DNA of 64,000 bases from Candidatus Cloacimonas acidaminovorans str. Evry. Its GTDB lineage: Bacteria > Cloacimonadota > Cloacimonadia > Cloacimonadales > Cloacimonadaceae. The notes under the pieces are model-generated. The model was not told where the DNA came from and ran no database searches. It worked only from the letters and a program-made list of their open reading frames with translations. This document shows positions 17,434 through 26,712 of this stretch, in pieces. Within the stretch, counting starts at the first letter, position 1. Each line of letters begins with the position of its first letter. The stretch covers positions 744,001-808,000 of the forward strand of contig NC_020449.1 of NCBI RefSeq assembly GCF_000146065.2, given 5' to 3'. A program made the translations under genes and the position numbers.

Positions 17434-18929
17434 TGAATAATCATATTGATAATAAAATAAAAGTATATCCCATCTGGTCAAGAGATAATACTAAACTTAT
17501 ATTGGTATTTATATTAACAGTAGTTGCTATATATTTTTTTCCGAAATTAGGAGTTCCTCAAATTCTTATTAAATTATCGTTTTTATTTCTATTATTTATT
17601 ATATTTTATTCTAAGGATGATGTTTTCTGGATTAGTTGGTTTTTTGTTATTACAAATGCCCCGGGTAGATTATTCACAGTTACTTCAGGTAGTACTATTT
17701 ATAGATTACCTATGTATACACTAATGTCTGGTGTATCTTTGGGCTTTAGTGAATTATTTTTGATTATGTATATTATAAAATATCTTTCAAGGAAAACAAA
17801 AGTATTTTCATTATTTAATAAATACGCTAAACTGATTATAATATATGGGATATTTACGATTGCCTACTCATTTATTTTGGGAATAAGCCAATCTACTCTT
17901 ATATGGTCAATCAGGTTAATTTTACCTTGGTTTTGGCTCCTAATTTTACCTGCATTTATATCTGATCCGAAAAGAATAGAGCATTCATTTAAATTAATTG
18001 CACCATTTGTTTTTATTTGCTTTATCTTATCTATTCAAGCGCAAATAACAGGAGAATACTTGCATAATATTCTTTCAGGTGAATCTGTGTATGGCTTTTT
18101 AGGGGAAGAAGAAACAGATATTGTGAGGGTAAGCCATGCTGCACATTTACTATTTATTTTAGTATTTTTTGCACTATTTTATCTTAGTATAGAAAGAAAA
18201 ATATTTAACAATACTTATTTAAATCTAATAATAATAATTGGTTTTATCACAATCTTGCTGTCGGCTACTAGGGGTTGGATAATAGCAATCTTAATATTAT
18301 TCGCTTCGGTGTTCTTTATGAAGGGATATAATTTGATGAAACAATTTATCAGAATGTTTGTTATAATGGCTTTCTTAATATATATAGTCCAAGTTTTTTA
18401 CCCATCATTTTTGTTTCAAATATCAAAATCGTTTGAAAGATTGAATACACTGGAGGCATTAACAAAAGGTGATTTAACTGCAGGGGGAACTTTAGCGCGT
18501 TTAACTGAACGTGGTCCAAGAGTAATGAGCGAATTTTACAAAAGCCCTATAATAGGATGGGGTTTTTCAAATTATTATTTTGCACATAGTGATATGCATG
18601 TTGGAAACCAAAGTATATTATTACAAGGAGGAATTATTGGATATTTATTTTGGATAGGCATTTTTCTATTAATTATTTATAATATATTGACCTATGGTAG
18701 GCTATATTATGTTAAACTATCTATTGGAAGCGGTATATATGTTATACTATTTGCACTAATAGCAACTTTTGCTATTCATAGCAGTTCTATGCAAATGTGG
18801 GGATTTTATGGCTCTAACCAGGCAACAATTTTTCATTGGACTTATCTACTTACGGTTGCTAATGCTTATATTAGTTATTGTAAATCTTATGTTAACTCAT
18901 ACAAATTAAAAAATACGGTATATGCTTAA
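17433..18929 (+). CDS. wzy: O-antigen polymerase / ligase-family membrane protein (Wzy)
   Basis: 498 aa, about 11-12 hydrophobic segments, with a large periplasmic loop region around residues 330-390. The Wzy/O-antigen ligase signature region is LSATRGWIIAILILF followed by the loop and PIIGWGFSNYYFAH, with VGNQSILLQGGIIGYLFW. It would polymerise lipid-linked repeat units in the periplasm. Neighbouring Wzx (8-nt overlap) supports Wzy over WaaL ligase. It starts at the A of the preceding TAA (TAATG). Confidence 0.85.
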   Translation: MNNHIDNKIKVYPIWSRDNTKLILVFILTVVAIYFFPKLGVPQILIKLSFLFLLFIIFYSKDDVFWISWFFVITNAPGRLFTVTSGSTIYRLPMYTLMSGVSLGFSELFLIMYIIKYLSRKTKVFSLFNKYAKLIIIYGIFTIAYSFILGISQSTLIWSIRLILPWFWLLILPAFISDPKRIEHSFKLIAPFVFICFILSIQAQITGEYLHNILSGESVYGFLGEEETDIVRVSHAAHLLFILVFFALFYLSIERKIFNNTYLNLIIIIGFITILLSATRGWIIAILILFASVFFMKGYNLMKQFIRMFVIMAFLIYIVQVFYPSFLFQISKSFERLNTLEALTKGDLTAGGTLARLTERGPRVMSEFYKSPIIGWGFSNYYFAHSDMHVGNQSILLQGGIIGYLFWIGIFLLIIYNILTYGRLYYVKLSIGSGIYVILFALIATFAIHSSSMQMWGFYGSNQATIFHWTYLLTVANAYISYCKSYVNSYKLKNTVYA

Positions 18930-20418
18930 ACAGCGTTTTCTTGTTCATTTCGGGACAAACTTTATTACACATTTTTTAGGTATAATAGCAGGTATAGTAG
19001 TTGCTAGAATTGCAGGACCTTCGGTAGTTGGCGTTTTATCGTATGGAACTGCTTATGTATCTATTCTCGCATTTATTACTGGTATTTTTGGTTCTGCTCA
19101 TATCAAACTTGTATCTGAAGGCCGAGATCAAAGTTCTTGTTTAGCTGTATATAGAAGATTACGAGGCATTAGTGCGATAATTTATTTTTTAGCTACACTG
19201 GCTATGTTCCTTATTCAAAAATACTTACTTAATTATCAGTTTGAAAGCAAAGAAATTCAAATTGTTATATTATTATCTCTTTTAGCTCATTTTCTCAGTT
19301 TATATGAAGGGTATACCAATGTAATTTATACAGCTAATTTGAAGCAGGCAAAGGCAAATTTACCCAACTTCTACCGTAATATTGCCTGGCACGTTGGTAG
19401 GGTTGTAATAGTAATATTAGGTTTTCGTGCAGTTACCTTAGCATCCTATAATTTAGCTCTTTCTTGTTTAGTTACCTTATATTGCGCATATTTACTTAAA
19501 GAATTTCCCAGAGGTAAATATGATAAAAAGCTAGCAAAGGATTATATCCGTATCAGCATACCTGCTCTAATAATTGTAATAGTAAACAATATTACCCATT
19601 ATGCTGATAAATTGCTTCTTGCCCATTATACTAATACAACTCAATTAGGTTATTATTCAGCTGCATTTTCCCTTGGTGGGATGTTTATGCTTATAGCTAT
19701 GCCTGTTAGCAATATTTTCTTTCCTCTTTTTTCCAAAATGATTAGTATGAATAATTGGGAAGGAGTGAATATCAATATTTTCAAATATCAAGAGTTTATC
19801 ATCCTTTTTCTTTTCCCTATTATGTGCATTCTTGCCATAACCGTAAAAGACCCGTTACTATTAGTATTGGGGAATCGTTATAAGCCCAGTGTAACACCTT
19901 TGATCATCCTTCTTTTTTCTACTTATGTAGTTTTGCTCGGGTTACCTTATGGTAATGTCATTACAGGAATGGGAAAATTCTATATATACGCCTGGACAAA
20001 TGTAATAAAATTAATAATATTCATTATATCAATTACATTTTTTGTGTCTCCCAGGTTTTTAAATTTGGGAGCTACCGGTTTAGCGTGTAATCAACTCGTT
20101 TTAAATCTAACCGGAAATTTGATTTATCTCTTTTACACAATGAATTATGGCAAAGTAAGGTTATTTATGAAAAATAATATCCGGCATTTGGTAATTATTT
20201 TGATATCGTTTATTGCCTTCTTAGGATCAAGATATGTTAAAAACATTTATGAATATTGGTGGTTATTTTATATTCCTTTATATTTAATAGTTTGCTATGG
20301 AATTCTGATTACATTTAAACTGATTGGAAAGGAACATTGGTTACTTTTAACAGAGGCATTAAACCTAAAAAAGACCCTAAATTATGCAAAAGACGAGATG
20401 AGTAATAGAGATGTTTGA
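18922..20418 (+). CDS. wzx: Polysaccharide flippase (Wzx, MOP superfamily)
   Basis: 498 aa with about 14 hydrophobic segments. The N-terminus reads FGTNFITHFLGIIAGIVVAR then GPSVVGVLSYGTA, the pattern of Wzx/RfbX flippases; YYSAAFSLGGMFMLIAMPVS is the internal half repeat. It translocates undecaprenyl-PP-linked repeat units across the inner membrane. It overlaps the wzy-like gene by 8 nt, so the two are translationally coupled. Confidence 0.92.
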   Translation: MLKQRFLVHFGTNFITHFLGIIAGIVVARIAGPSVVGVLSYGTAYVSILAFITGIFGSAHIKLVSEGRDQSSCLAVYRRLRGISAIIYFLATLAMFLIQKYLLNYQFESKEIQIVILLSLLAHFLSLYEGYTNVIYTANLKQAKANLPNFYRNIAWHVGRVVIVILGFRAVTLASYNLALSCLVTLYCAYLLKEFPRGKYDKKLAKDYIRISIPALIIVIVNNITHYADKLLLAHYTNTTQLGYYSAAFSLGGMFMLIAMPVSNIFFPLFSKMISMNNWEGVNINIFKYQEFIILFLFPIMCILAITVKDPLLLVLGNRYKPSVTPLIILLFSTYVVLLGLPYGNVITGMGKFYIYAWTNVIKLIIFIISITFFVSPRFLNLGATGLACNQLVLNLTGNLIYLFYTMNYGKVRLFMKNNIRHLVIILISFIAFLGSRYVKNIYEYWWLFYIPLYLIVCYGILITFKLIGKEHWLLLTEALNLKKTLNYAKDEMSNRDV

Positions 20419-20466
20419 GCTTATTAATTTATAAATATAAAAGGTATAATAGGATAGTTTGCTTAT

Positions 20467-21729
20467 ATGATAAAAATAATATTTGTAATTCCATTTTCCC
20501 CTAAATATGCTGAATATGCTGATAAACCAAAGCCCAAATATAATTGGGATACAAAAGATGGTCAGTGGGTTGGTATTTGGGGATATGATTGGGGTGATCT
20601 TCATTTAAAATCTCTTGTGGAGTATTATAATAATTATGATTGTGAGGTCTGGCAACCAGACCTTAGAGCTGATAAAATATACTCAGCTGAGCTATGTAAT
20701 AAATTAGTTCATAGAAATTTTCCTGCTAAAATGATCAAAAGATTTAGTCGCTTTAAATTCAGGGAAGAAATATATTCTCAAAGTATTATTGAAAAATTGA
20801 AAAATTATAATGATATTAATACTGTTATTATGTTGCCTGCTACAGCTCGGACAAAATGGATGGTTTCAATTCTTGAGTCCACAAGAAATGCAAAACATTT
20901 ATATTATAACTATCTAAATGACGCATTATTATTGCCTTCTAAAATTAATACATTTAATCCTTTTAAAGCATATAATAGATATCTTCTTAATAAAGAAAAG
21001 CTAAAATGGTTGAAAAAGATGAATGTATTACTAACCGGTTATTCAAATCCGGATGCTCTAAATAGAGCCGAAGAGATTAACCCTATGCTTAAGGCAATTA
21101 GAGTTAAATTGGGTTTAGACCTTGATTTTTGGTATCCTGTAATTGATAAAGCAGCAGCAAGAAGAAAGCTAAATATTCCCAATGAAACATTTGTAATCCT
21201 TTTATCTCAACGCATAGTTCCAGAGTATCAAGTTGATCGTTTTATTGAAGTCATTGCAAAAATCAAACCCGAAAGAATATTTGTTTGTTATATTACTGGC
21301 TTTGGATTACCTGACTATAAAAGTTACTTACAGGGTTTAGTAGATTATTATAAATTAAATGATAAGATATATTTTGTTGGTTATATTAGTGATGAAGAAT
21401 TAAGGAATTATATGATTGCCTCAGATCTTTTTGTAACTATACCAACAATGTCTGCAGGTTCTGGAGGAGCAGTAAAAGAAATGACAATAGGAAGGCCAAT
21501 ATTTACCTCAAGTTATGGTTCAACTTATAATTTCCTGAAAGAAAATAATGCAGGTATTTTTGTTAATCCCACTGACTATGATGATTGGGCACAAAAATTA
21601 GAATCCATAATCAATGGAGAGATAATTGTGAAAACCGTTAATAGAGAAATAGTTGCCGATTATTATTCTTGGAAAAATACTGCTGAACAGACAAAAAAAG
21701 CTATTGATTTATTATTTGAGGAAAACTAA
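20467..21729 (+). CDS. GT4-like glycosyltransferase
   Basis: 420 aa GT-B protein. The N-terminal half is divergent (FVIPFSPKYAEYADKPKPKY; then WGYDWGDLHLKSLVEY). The C-terminal half is a standard glycosyltransferases-group-1 domain: FVILLSQRIVPEYQVDRFIE, KIYFVGYISDEELRNYMIAS, then SGGAVKEMTIGRPIF carrying the conserved glutamate. Cytoplasmic assembly of the repeat unit is inferred. It is linked to the next gene by a TAATG overlap. Confidence 0.82.
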   Translation: MIKIIFVIPFSPKYAEYADKPKPKYNWDTKDGQWVGIWGYDWGDLHLKSLVEYYNNYDCEVWQPDLRADKIYSAELCNKLVHRNFPAKMIKRFSRFKFREEIYSQSIIEKLKNYNDINTVIMLPATARTKWMVSILESTRNAKHLYYNYLNDALLLPSKINTFNPFKAYNRYLLNKEKLKWLKKMNVLLTGYSNPDALNRAEEINPMLKAIRVKLGLDLDFWYPVIDKAAARRKLNIPNETFVILLSQRIVPEYQVDRFIEVIAKIKPERIFVCYITGFGLPDYKSYLQGLVDYYKLNDKIYFVGYISDEELRNYMIASDLFVTIPTMSAGSGGAVKEMTIGRPIFTSSYGSTYNFLKENNAGIFVNPTDYDDWAQKLESIINGEIIVKTVNREIVADYYSWKNTAEQTKKAIDLLFEEN

Positions 21730-22424
21730 TGAAAGCAGTAATTTTATCTGGTGGTCTCGGTTCTCGTTTAAAACCCTTCACCGAAGTAATTCCCAAACCA
21801 CTTTTACCTATTGGGGAAAAAGCGGTTTTAGAAATTCAAATAGAGCACTTAAAAAATAATGGGTTTGATCATATTTTTTTAGCTACGAACTATAAATCTG
21901 AATATATTGAAAATTTCTTTGGTAATGGCAGTAAATACGGAGTCAAATTAAGTATCAGTAAAGAAGAAAAACCCTTAGGAACTGCTGGTCCGGTAAAACT
22001 ACTGCAGAATCAATTAAATAATGAGCCATTTTTAGTGATGAATGGTGATATTCTTACTTTGTTGCCTTATAGGAAACTTTATGAATTTGCCTGCAGTAAA
22101 GAGACATTATTAACTATTGCTACCAAGGATATATATACTCCTTTCCAGTTTGGAAATATTCATACTGAAGGTGATTTTGTTACTGGAATAGAGGAAAAGC
22201 CCAATATTAAAACCACTATTCTTGCCGGAATCTATATTTTCAAACCGGAAATACTTAATTTAATACCCGATAATACAATGTATGGGATGGATAAATTAAT
22301 AATTGATATGCTTGAAAGGCGCTTACCAATTTCTCATTATCCGATTCAGGAATATTGGCTGGATATTGGACAAGTTGGGGATTATGAAAAGGCACAGGAA
22401 ATCTATAAGGAACATTTTAAGTAG
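21729..22424 (+). CDS. Sugar-1-phosphate nucleotidyltransferase (PtmE/HddC-like)
   Basis: 231 aa. Signature LSGGLGSRLKPFTEVIPKPL, then IGEKAVLEIQIEHLKNNGF, EKPLGTAGPVKLL and VMNGDIL (Mg-binding Asp), ending EYWLDIGQVGDYEKAQE. This is the short-form nucleotidyltransferase of the HddC / mannose-1-P guanylyltransferase / PtmE group. Placed before LegB and LegC, it may make the GDP- or UDP-activated HexNAc used by them, as in the GDP route to legionaminic acid in Campylobacter. No CBS domains, unlike PtmE. Nucleotide specificity cannot be read here. Confidence 0.88.
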   Translation: MKAVILSGGLGSRLKPFTEVIPKPLLPIGEKAVLEIQIEHLKNNGFDHIFLATNYKSEYIENFFGNGSKYGVKLSISKEEKPLGTAGPVKLLQNQLNNEPFLVMNGDILTLLPYRKLYEFACSKETLLTIATKDIYTPFQFGNIHTEGDFVTGIEEKPNIKTTILAGIYIFKPEILNLIPDNTMYGMDKLIIDMLERRLPISHYPIQEYWLDIGQVGDYEKAQEIYKEHFK

Positions 22425-22427
22425 AAC

Positions 22428-22632
22428 CCAGTCCACTAATTCAGTCCACAAATTTACACGAATTTACACAAATAAAAGGTTGAGATGGTTGAGATGGTTG
22501 ATAGGGTTTAGAGGGTTGAGTGATTTTAATAGCGAATTATATTATAAACTTGGCAATTATAAAATAAATAATTCGTGATAATTTGTGAAAATTTGTTGAC
22601 TAAATTCGTGTAAATTTGTGAAAATTCGTGGA
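22428..22632. repeat. Empty inverted-arm block (W7 - W6 - W7 reversed)
   Basis: Left arm: CAGTCCACAAATTTACACG / AATTTACACAAAT words (W7). Then GGTTGAGATGGTTGAGATGG words (W6). Right arm: AATTCGTGTAAATTTGTG / AAAATTCGTGGA, the reverse complement of W7. No ORF lies between the arms. The same W7-W6-W7rc order recurs at 26713-26880. Confidence 0.85.
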
Positions 22633-22649
22633 TAAAGAAAAGGGAAAAT

Positions 22650-23627
22650 ATGAAAGTTCTTGTTACCGGTGCTGATGGTTTTATCGGTTCCCATCTTACA
22701 GAAGCATTATTGAAAGAGGGATACAAGGTAAGAGCTTTGTCTCAATACAATTCTTTCAATTATTGGGGTTGGTTGGAAGATATTAAACCAAGTTCAGGTT
22801 TGGAAATTGTATGTGGAGATGTCCGAGATCCTAATTTTTGCAGAGAAATAAGCAAAGACATAGATGTTATTTTTCATTTGGCTGCTTTAATAGCTATTCC
22901 TTATTCTTATATTGCACCGGAAAGTTATATTGAGACGAATGTAAAAGGGACTTTAAATATTTGCCAGGCAGCTAAAGATAATGGAGTGAAAAGAATTTTA
23001 GTTACTTCCACCAGTGAGGTTTATGGTACAGCACAATATGTCCCTATTGATGAAAAACATCCTTTGCAACCTCAATCACCTTATAGTGCCAGTAAAATTG
23101 GGGCTGATGCAATAGCGATGAGTTTTTATAATTCCTTTAAACTTCCTTTAACTATTGTGCGTCCTTTTAATACTTATGGTCCCCGACAATCTGCCAGAGC
23201 AGTGATTCCTACAATAATAACTCAAATTGCGAGTGGTGTAAAAGAAATTAAATTGGGAGATGCATCTCCAACTCGTGATTTCAACTATGTAGAAGATATT
23301 TGCCGGGGCTTTATTTTATTAGTCCAATGTGATAAAGCAATTGGCGAGACAGTGAATATTGGTTCCAACTATGAAATTTCCATAAAAGAGACCTTTGAAT
23401 TGATTAAGGATATAATGCATAGTGATGTTAAACTTATTACTGATGAACAGCGTATAAGACCTGAAAAATCAGAGGTCTTTCGTCTGTGGTGTGATAATAG
23501 AAAAATAAAGGCATTAACTGGTTATGAACCCAAATATAGCATCAAAGAAGGATTGGAAAAAACGGTGGAATGGTTTATAAATCCACAAAACCTGGCAAAA
23601 TACAAACCGGGAATCTATAATCTTTAG
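22650..23627 (+). CDS. legB: LegB-type NDP-HexNAc 4,6-dehydratase
   Basis: 325 aa extended SDR: VTGADGFIGSHLTEALLKEG, FHLAALIAIPYSYIAPESY, STSEVYGTAQYVPI, YSASKIGADAIAMSFY (catalytic Tyr-Lys) and RPFNTYGPRQSARAVIPTII. The LIAIPYSY and PTRDFNYVEDI stretches are characteristic of the LegB subgroup, which makes a 4-keto-6-deoxy-HexNAc nucleotide with retained C5 configuration. LegC lies two genes downstream. The four-helix-bundle insertion unit now separates the pair. Start ATG 22650 has AAAAGGGAAAA just upstream. Confidence 0.9.
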   Translation: MKVLVTGADGFIGSHLTEALLKEGYKVRALSQYNSFNYWGWLEDIKPSSGLEIVCGDVRDPNFCREISKDIDVIFHLAALIAIPYSYIAPESYIETNVKGTLNICQAAKDNGVKRILVTSTSEVYGTAQYVPIDEKHPLQPQSPYSASKIGADAIAMSFYNSFKLPLTIVRPFNTYGPRQSARAVIPTIITQIASGVKEIKLGDASPTRDFNYVEDICRGFILLVQCDKAIGETVNIGSNYEISIKETFELIKDIMHSDVKLITDEQRIRPEKSEVFRLWCDNRKIKALTGYEPKYSIKEGLEKTVEWFINPQNLAKYKPGIYNL

Positions 23628-23638
23628 TTCACGAATAA

Positions 23639-23695
23639 TAAAGGTTGAGAAGGTTGAGAGGGTTGAGAGGGTTTAGAGGGTTGAGAAGGTTGAGA
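23639..23695. repeat. W6 inverted-repeat arm, left of second four-helix-bundle gene
   Basis: AAGGTTGAGAAGGTTGAGAG and GGTTGAGAGGGTTTAGAGGG words; the reverse complement lies at 24057-24114. The arm ends 2 nt before the ATG and provides the purine-rich ribosome-binding region. Confidence 0.88.
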
Positions 23696-23697
23696 TA

Positions 23698-24120
23698 ATG
23701 AGAGAATATGGTTTTGAAAAGTTAAGTGTATGGCAGAATTCCAGAAAATTGGTTAAACAAGTTTATTGTCTTACAAAACAATTACCTTCCGAAGAAAAGT
23801 TTGGTTTGAGCTCACAAATGCAACGAGCTATTGTATCAGTTAGTTCAAATATTGCTGAAGGTGCATCAAGAGCTGGCAATAAAGATCAGAGTCATTTCTA
23901 TCAGACAGCTTATGCAAGTTTGATGGAAGTTCTTTGTCAGCTTATGCTTTGTTTTGATTTAGGGTTTATAAAAGAAGAGAAATATAATAACATCAGAGAG
24001 GCAATTGATAAAATCTCTTATCAAATCAATCAACTTCGCAATTCCGCTTTAAATAAACCTTCTCAACCCTCTCAACCCTCTCAACCATCTCAACCCTCTA
24101 AACCCTCTCAATCTAAATAA
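23698..24120 (+). CDS. Four-helix-bundle protein with repeat-encoded C-terminus
   Basis: 140 aa. Family features: YGFEKLSVWQNSRKLVKQVY, LPSEEKFGLSSQMQRAIVSV, SSNIAEGASRAGNKDQSHF, ASLMEVLCQLML. It is related to the gene at 8774 but not close. The last ~20 residues are SQPSQPSQPSKPSQSK-like, which is simply the W6 arm read in frame, so the arm is part of the coding sequence. The gene lies between legB and legC with inverted W6 arms, which suggests insertion of the whole unit between two functionally linked genes. Role unknown. Confidence 0.9.
   Translation: MREYGFEKLSVWQNSRKLVKQVYCLTKQLPSEEKFGLSSQMQRAIVSVSSNIAEGASRAGNKDQSHFYQTAYASLMEVLCQLMLCFDLGFIKEEKYNNIREAIDKISYQINQLRNSALNKPSQPSQPSQPSQPSKPSQSK
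24057..24114. repeat. W6 inverted-repeat arm, right (inside the gene's 3' end)
   Basis: CCTTCTCAACCCTCTCAACC and CTCTCAACCATCTCAACCCT words, reverse complement of 23639-23695, translated as a Ser-Gln-Pro repeat at the C-terminus of the four-helix-bundle protein. Confidence 0.88.
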
Positions 24121-24121
24121 T

Positions 24122-25339
24122 ATGGTCTATCAATATATAATCGACTTCATCCGTTCCCTCTATCCCAATAGAGAAACCGTTCCTCTTCACGAACCCTATT
24201 TTGGGGGTAATGAAAAGAAATATGTTCTGGATTGTATAGAAAGCACTTTTGTTTCTTCCGTCGGTAAATATGTGGATCGTTTTGAAGAGATGATCAAGGA
24301 TTTTACCGGTGCTAAATATGCCATTGCTACAGTGAATGGAACTTCTGCTTTGCATATTGCTTTAAAACTTGCCGGTGTCCAAGAAGGTGACCTGGTAATA
24401 ACTCAACCACTTACTTTTATAGCAACTTGTAATGCTATATCCTATTGTGGTGCAGAGCCAATTTTTGTAGATATTGATCCTGATACCTTAGGAATGTCTC
24501 CTGATTCATTAGCAAACTGGCTACAAGAAAATGTGGAGTTAAAGGTTGAGAGGGTTGAGGAAGGTTTAGAAGGTTTAGACCCTCAACCCTCTCAACTCTC
24601 TCAACCTTCTCAACCTTATAAACCCTATCACAAAATTAATAAAAAACGCATATCTGCTTGCGTTCCTATGCACACTTTTGGTCATCCCTGCAAAATGGAT
24701 AGTATTGTGGAAATATGCAATCGCTATCATATTCCCGTTGTGGAAGATGCTGCAGAATCAATTGGCAGTTACTATAAGGGTAAGCATACAGGCACTTTTG
24801 GGAAATTGGGAATATTAAGTTTTAACGGAAATAAAACAATAACTACAGGTGGTGGAGGGATGATTTTAACTGATGATGATGAACTTGGTCCCCTGGCAAA
24901 ACATCTTACCACAACTGCGAAAAAACCACATCCCTGGAAGTTTGAACATAATATGATCGGCTATAATTATCGTCTGCCAAATATAAATGCTGCTTTGGGT
25001 TGTGCGCAAATGGAAATGTTACCGGAAATTCTTAAAAACAAAAGAGAAACGGCGCATATTTATCAGGACTTCTTTCAAACAATTACTGATATTAATTTTA
25101 TTACAGAACCCGAAGATTGCATTTCTAACTATTGGCTAAATGCTATTCTCCTAAAAGATATGAAAGAAAGAGATGCTTTTCTGGAACAAGCAAATGCACA
25201 AAAAGTTAGGTGTCGTCCTGCTTGGATTCTGATGAACAAACTGGAAATGTTTAATCATTGCTTGACAACAGAAATTCCAATATCAGAAAAGATTGAATCC
25301 AAATTAGTTAATGTCCCAAGCAGTTATAGAAATAACTAA
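24122..25339 (+). CDS. legC: LegC-type aminotransferase carrying an in-frame repeat insertion
   Basis: 405 aa. LegC-family PLP aminotransferase: PLHEPYFGGNEKKYVLDCIE, STFVSSVGKYVDRFEE, ATVNGTSALHIALKLAGV, EDAAESIGSYYKGKHTGTFG and the Schiff-base lysine in SFNGNKTITTGGGGM. It aminates C4 of the LegB product. Residues ~140-170 (EGLEGLDPQPSQLSQPSQPY) are encoded by a W6 foldback sequence (24541-24632) and have no place in the family; without them the length is about 375-380, near the usual value. The insertion keeps the reading frame, in the loop between the 'DPDTLGMS' strand and the next beta strand, so activity may survive. Confidence 0.92.
   Translation: MVYQYIIDFIRSLYPNRETVPLHEPYFGGNEKKYVLDCIESTFVSSVGKYVDRFEEMIKDFTGAKYAIATVNGTSALHIALKLAGVQEGDLVITQPLTFIATCNAISYCGAEPIFVDIDPDTLGMSPDSLANWLQENVELKVERVEEGLEGLDPQPSQLSQPSQPYKPYHKINKKRISACVPMHTFGHPCKMDSIVEICNRYHIPVVEDAAESIGSYYKGKHTGTFGKLGILSFNGNKTITTGGGGMILTDDDELGPLAKHLTTTAKKPHPWKFEHNMIGYNYRLPNINAALGCAQMEMLPEILKNKRETAHIYQDFFQTITDINFITEPEDCISNYWLNAILLKDMKERDAFLEQANAQKVRCRPAWILMNKLEMFNHCLTTEIPISEKIESKLVNVPSSYRNN
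24541..24632. repeat. W6 foldback element inserted inside legC
   Basis: Left half 24542-24579 (GGTTGAGAGGGTTGAGG, AAGGTTTAGAAGG) and right half 24580-24624 (CCTCAACCCTCTCAAC, CTCAACCTTCTCAACC) are complementary, an almost loopless inverted repeat of W6 words. It is roughly 90 nt, a multiple of three without stop codons on the coding strand. Confidence 0.88.
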
Positions 25340-25375
25340 ATAATATATTTTGAATATTTAAATTACGAGGTTGTT

Positions 25376-25900
25376 ATGTTAAAATATAATAATATTTATT
25401 TAAGACCTATAGAAAAAGAAGATATTCCAAAAAGGACAAAGTGGCTTAATGATGAAGAAATATCCTCTATGCTTATAATTCAATATCCAGTATCGCTTAT
25501 AAGTGGTTATTATTGGCTTGATAGAATACAAGGCGACGAATCAAGGACTGATTTTGTAATATGTATATCTGATAATAATGAAGCAATTGGAGTAATTGGA
25601 TTAACAAATATATCTAAATTTAACAAAAATGCAGAAATGTATATATATATTGGTGATAAAGATTATTGGGGACAAGGATATGGTAAAATTGCAGTTAATT
25701 TATTATTACAATATGCCAAAAGTGTATTAGGTTTGAGAAAAATTTATGTATATACTTTGGATATTAATGTTAAAGCTAGATCTTTATATTCTAAACTTGG
25801 ATTTATCACAGAAGGTAAATTAGTAAAGCATATATATAAAAATGGAGAATATAGAGATTTAATAATACAATCAACATTTTTTTCGGGTTTCAATGAATAA
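25376..25900 (+). CDS. GNAT-family N-acetyltransferase
   Basis: 174 aa, RimJ/RimL/PseH-like GNAT: NIYLRPIEKEDIPKRTKWLN at the start, IGLTNISKFNKNAEMYIYIG, the acetyl-CoA loop KDYWGQGYGKIAVNLLLQYA (Q/R-x-x-G-x-G/A), and LDINVKARSLYSKLGFITEG. It probably N-acetylates an amino sugar nucleotide made by LegC. The following PglD-like gene overlaps it by 8 nt, so two candidate acetyltransferases are coupled. Confidence 0.88.
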   Translation: MLKYNNIYLRPIEKEDIPKRTKWLNDEEISSMLIIQYPVSLISGYYWLDRIQGDESRTDFVICISDNNEAIGVIGLTNISKFNKNAEMYIYIGDKDYWGQGYGKIAVNLLLQYAKSVLGLRKIYVYTLDINVKARSLYSKLGFITEGKLVKHIYKNGEYRDLIIQSTFFSGFNE

Positions 25901-26555
25901 TGTTATCATAGTTGGAACTGGGCAGCAATCCATAGTAATTCATTATAATATAGTTTGTCAGAATGAATATAAGATAGCTGGATTTTTTGATATAGATAAT
26001 CGAAAATGGGGCATTGAATATTTAGGTTCAAAAATTCTTGAAGGATATAAAGATTTTGATATATCCTATCTAAAAAAGATAAGAAAAGAAAAAGATGTAT
26101 CTAAATTCTTTATAGCTATTGGAAATATGGGACAAAGAAAAAGGTTATATAATTTTTTTATTGAAAATGATTGGGAACCAATAAATATAATACATCCTCA
26201 TGCTGTTATTTCTAATTATGCTGAAATAGGCAAAGGAGTTTTAATAGAAGCAGGTTGCTTAATAACTCCTAATCCTATTATTGGCAATAATGTAGTTATT
26301 AATACTGGTTCTCAAATTAATCATGATAATTATATTGCTGATCATTCCTATATCGCTTCTGGTGTGGTTCTTTCTGGAGGAGTAAGAATCGGAGAATGTT
26401 CTCTGATTGACGATGGTGTTATTGTGACTTTAGGTAAAAAGATTGGTAGTAATTGTATAATTGGAGCTGGAAGTGTAGTTACAAAAGATATACCTGATAA
26501 TGTTATTGCCTATGGAAATCCTTGTAGAATAATAAGGGAAAATGACAGATATTGA
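25893..26555 (+). CDS. PglD/NeuD-type UDP-amino-sugar acetyltransferase
   Basis: 220 aa. An N-terminal Rossmann-like nucleotide-sugar domain (NVIIVGTGQQSIVIHYN, IAGFFDIDNR) is followed by left-handed beta-helix hexapeptides with the catalytic histidine region TGSQINHDNYIADHSYIA and the acetyl-CoA end IGAGSVVTKDIPDNVIAYGN. With LegB and LegC this gives the three-step route to an NDP-2,4-diacetamido-2,4,6-trideoxyhexose (bacillosamine type). LegG, LegI and LegF-type genes for legionaminic acid are not in the window. Confidence 0.9.
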   Translation: MNNVIIVGTGQQSIVIHYNIVCQNEYKIAGFFDIDNRKWGIEYLGSKILEGYKDFDISYLKKIRKEKDVSKFFIAIGNMGQRKRLYNFFIENDWEPINIIHPHAVISNYAEIGKGVLIEAGCLITPNPIIGNNVVINTGSQINHDNYIADHSYIASGVVLSGGVRIGECSLIDDGVIVTLGKKIGSNCIIGAGSVVTKDIPDNVIAYGNPCRIIRENDRY

Positions 26556-26712
26556 TGATAATAGCTCTAATATTAAAATTGAGAGTATATCAAAAAAATA
26601 CCTCTCAATGCTTATGAAATAGGTAGTAGCATATTTGATTGTGATAAATATTTGTTTGCGATATTTGGCAATTTGCCGAGAGAGGTTAGCGTATAGCTAC
26701 CGCAAACAATAA

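Noticed and set aside
21653-21859. Plus-strand frame across the GT/nucleotidyltransferase junction
   Set aside because: Overlaps two well-supported genes in another frame; no own signals.
22303-22578. 91-codon frame running into the W7/W6 block
   Set aside because: Begins inside the nucleotidyltransferase gene and its end is translated repeat words; no family match.
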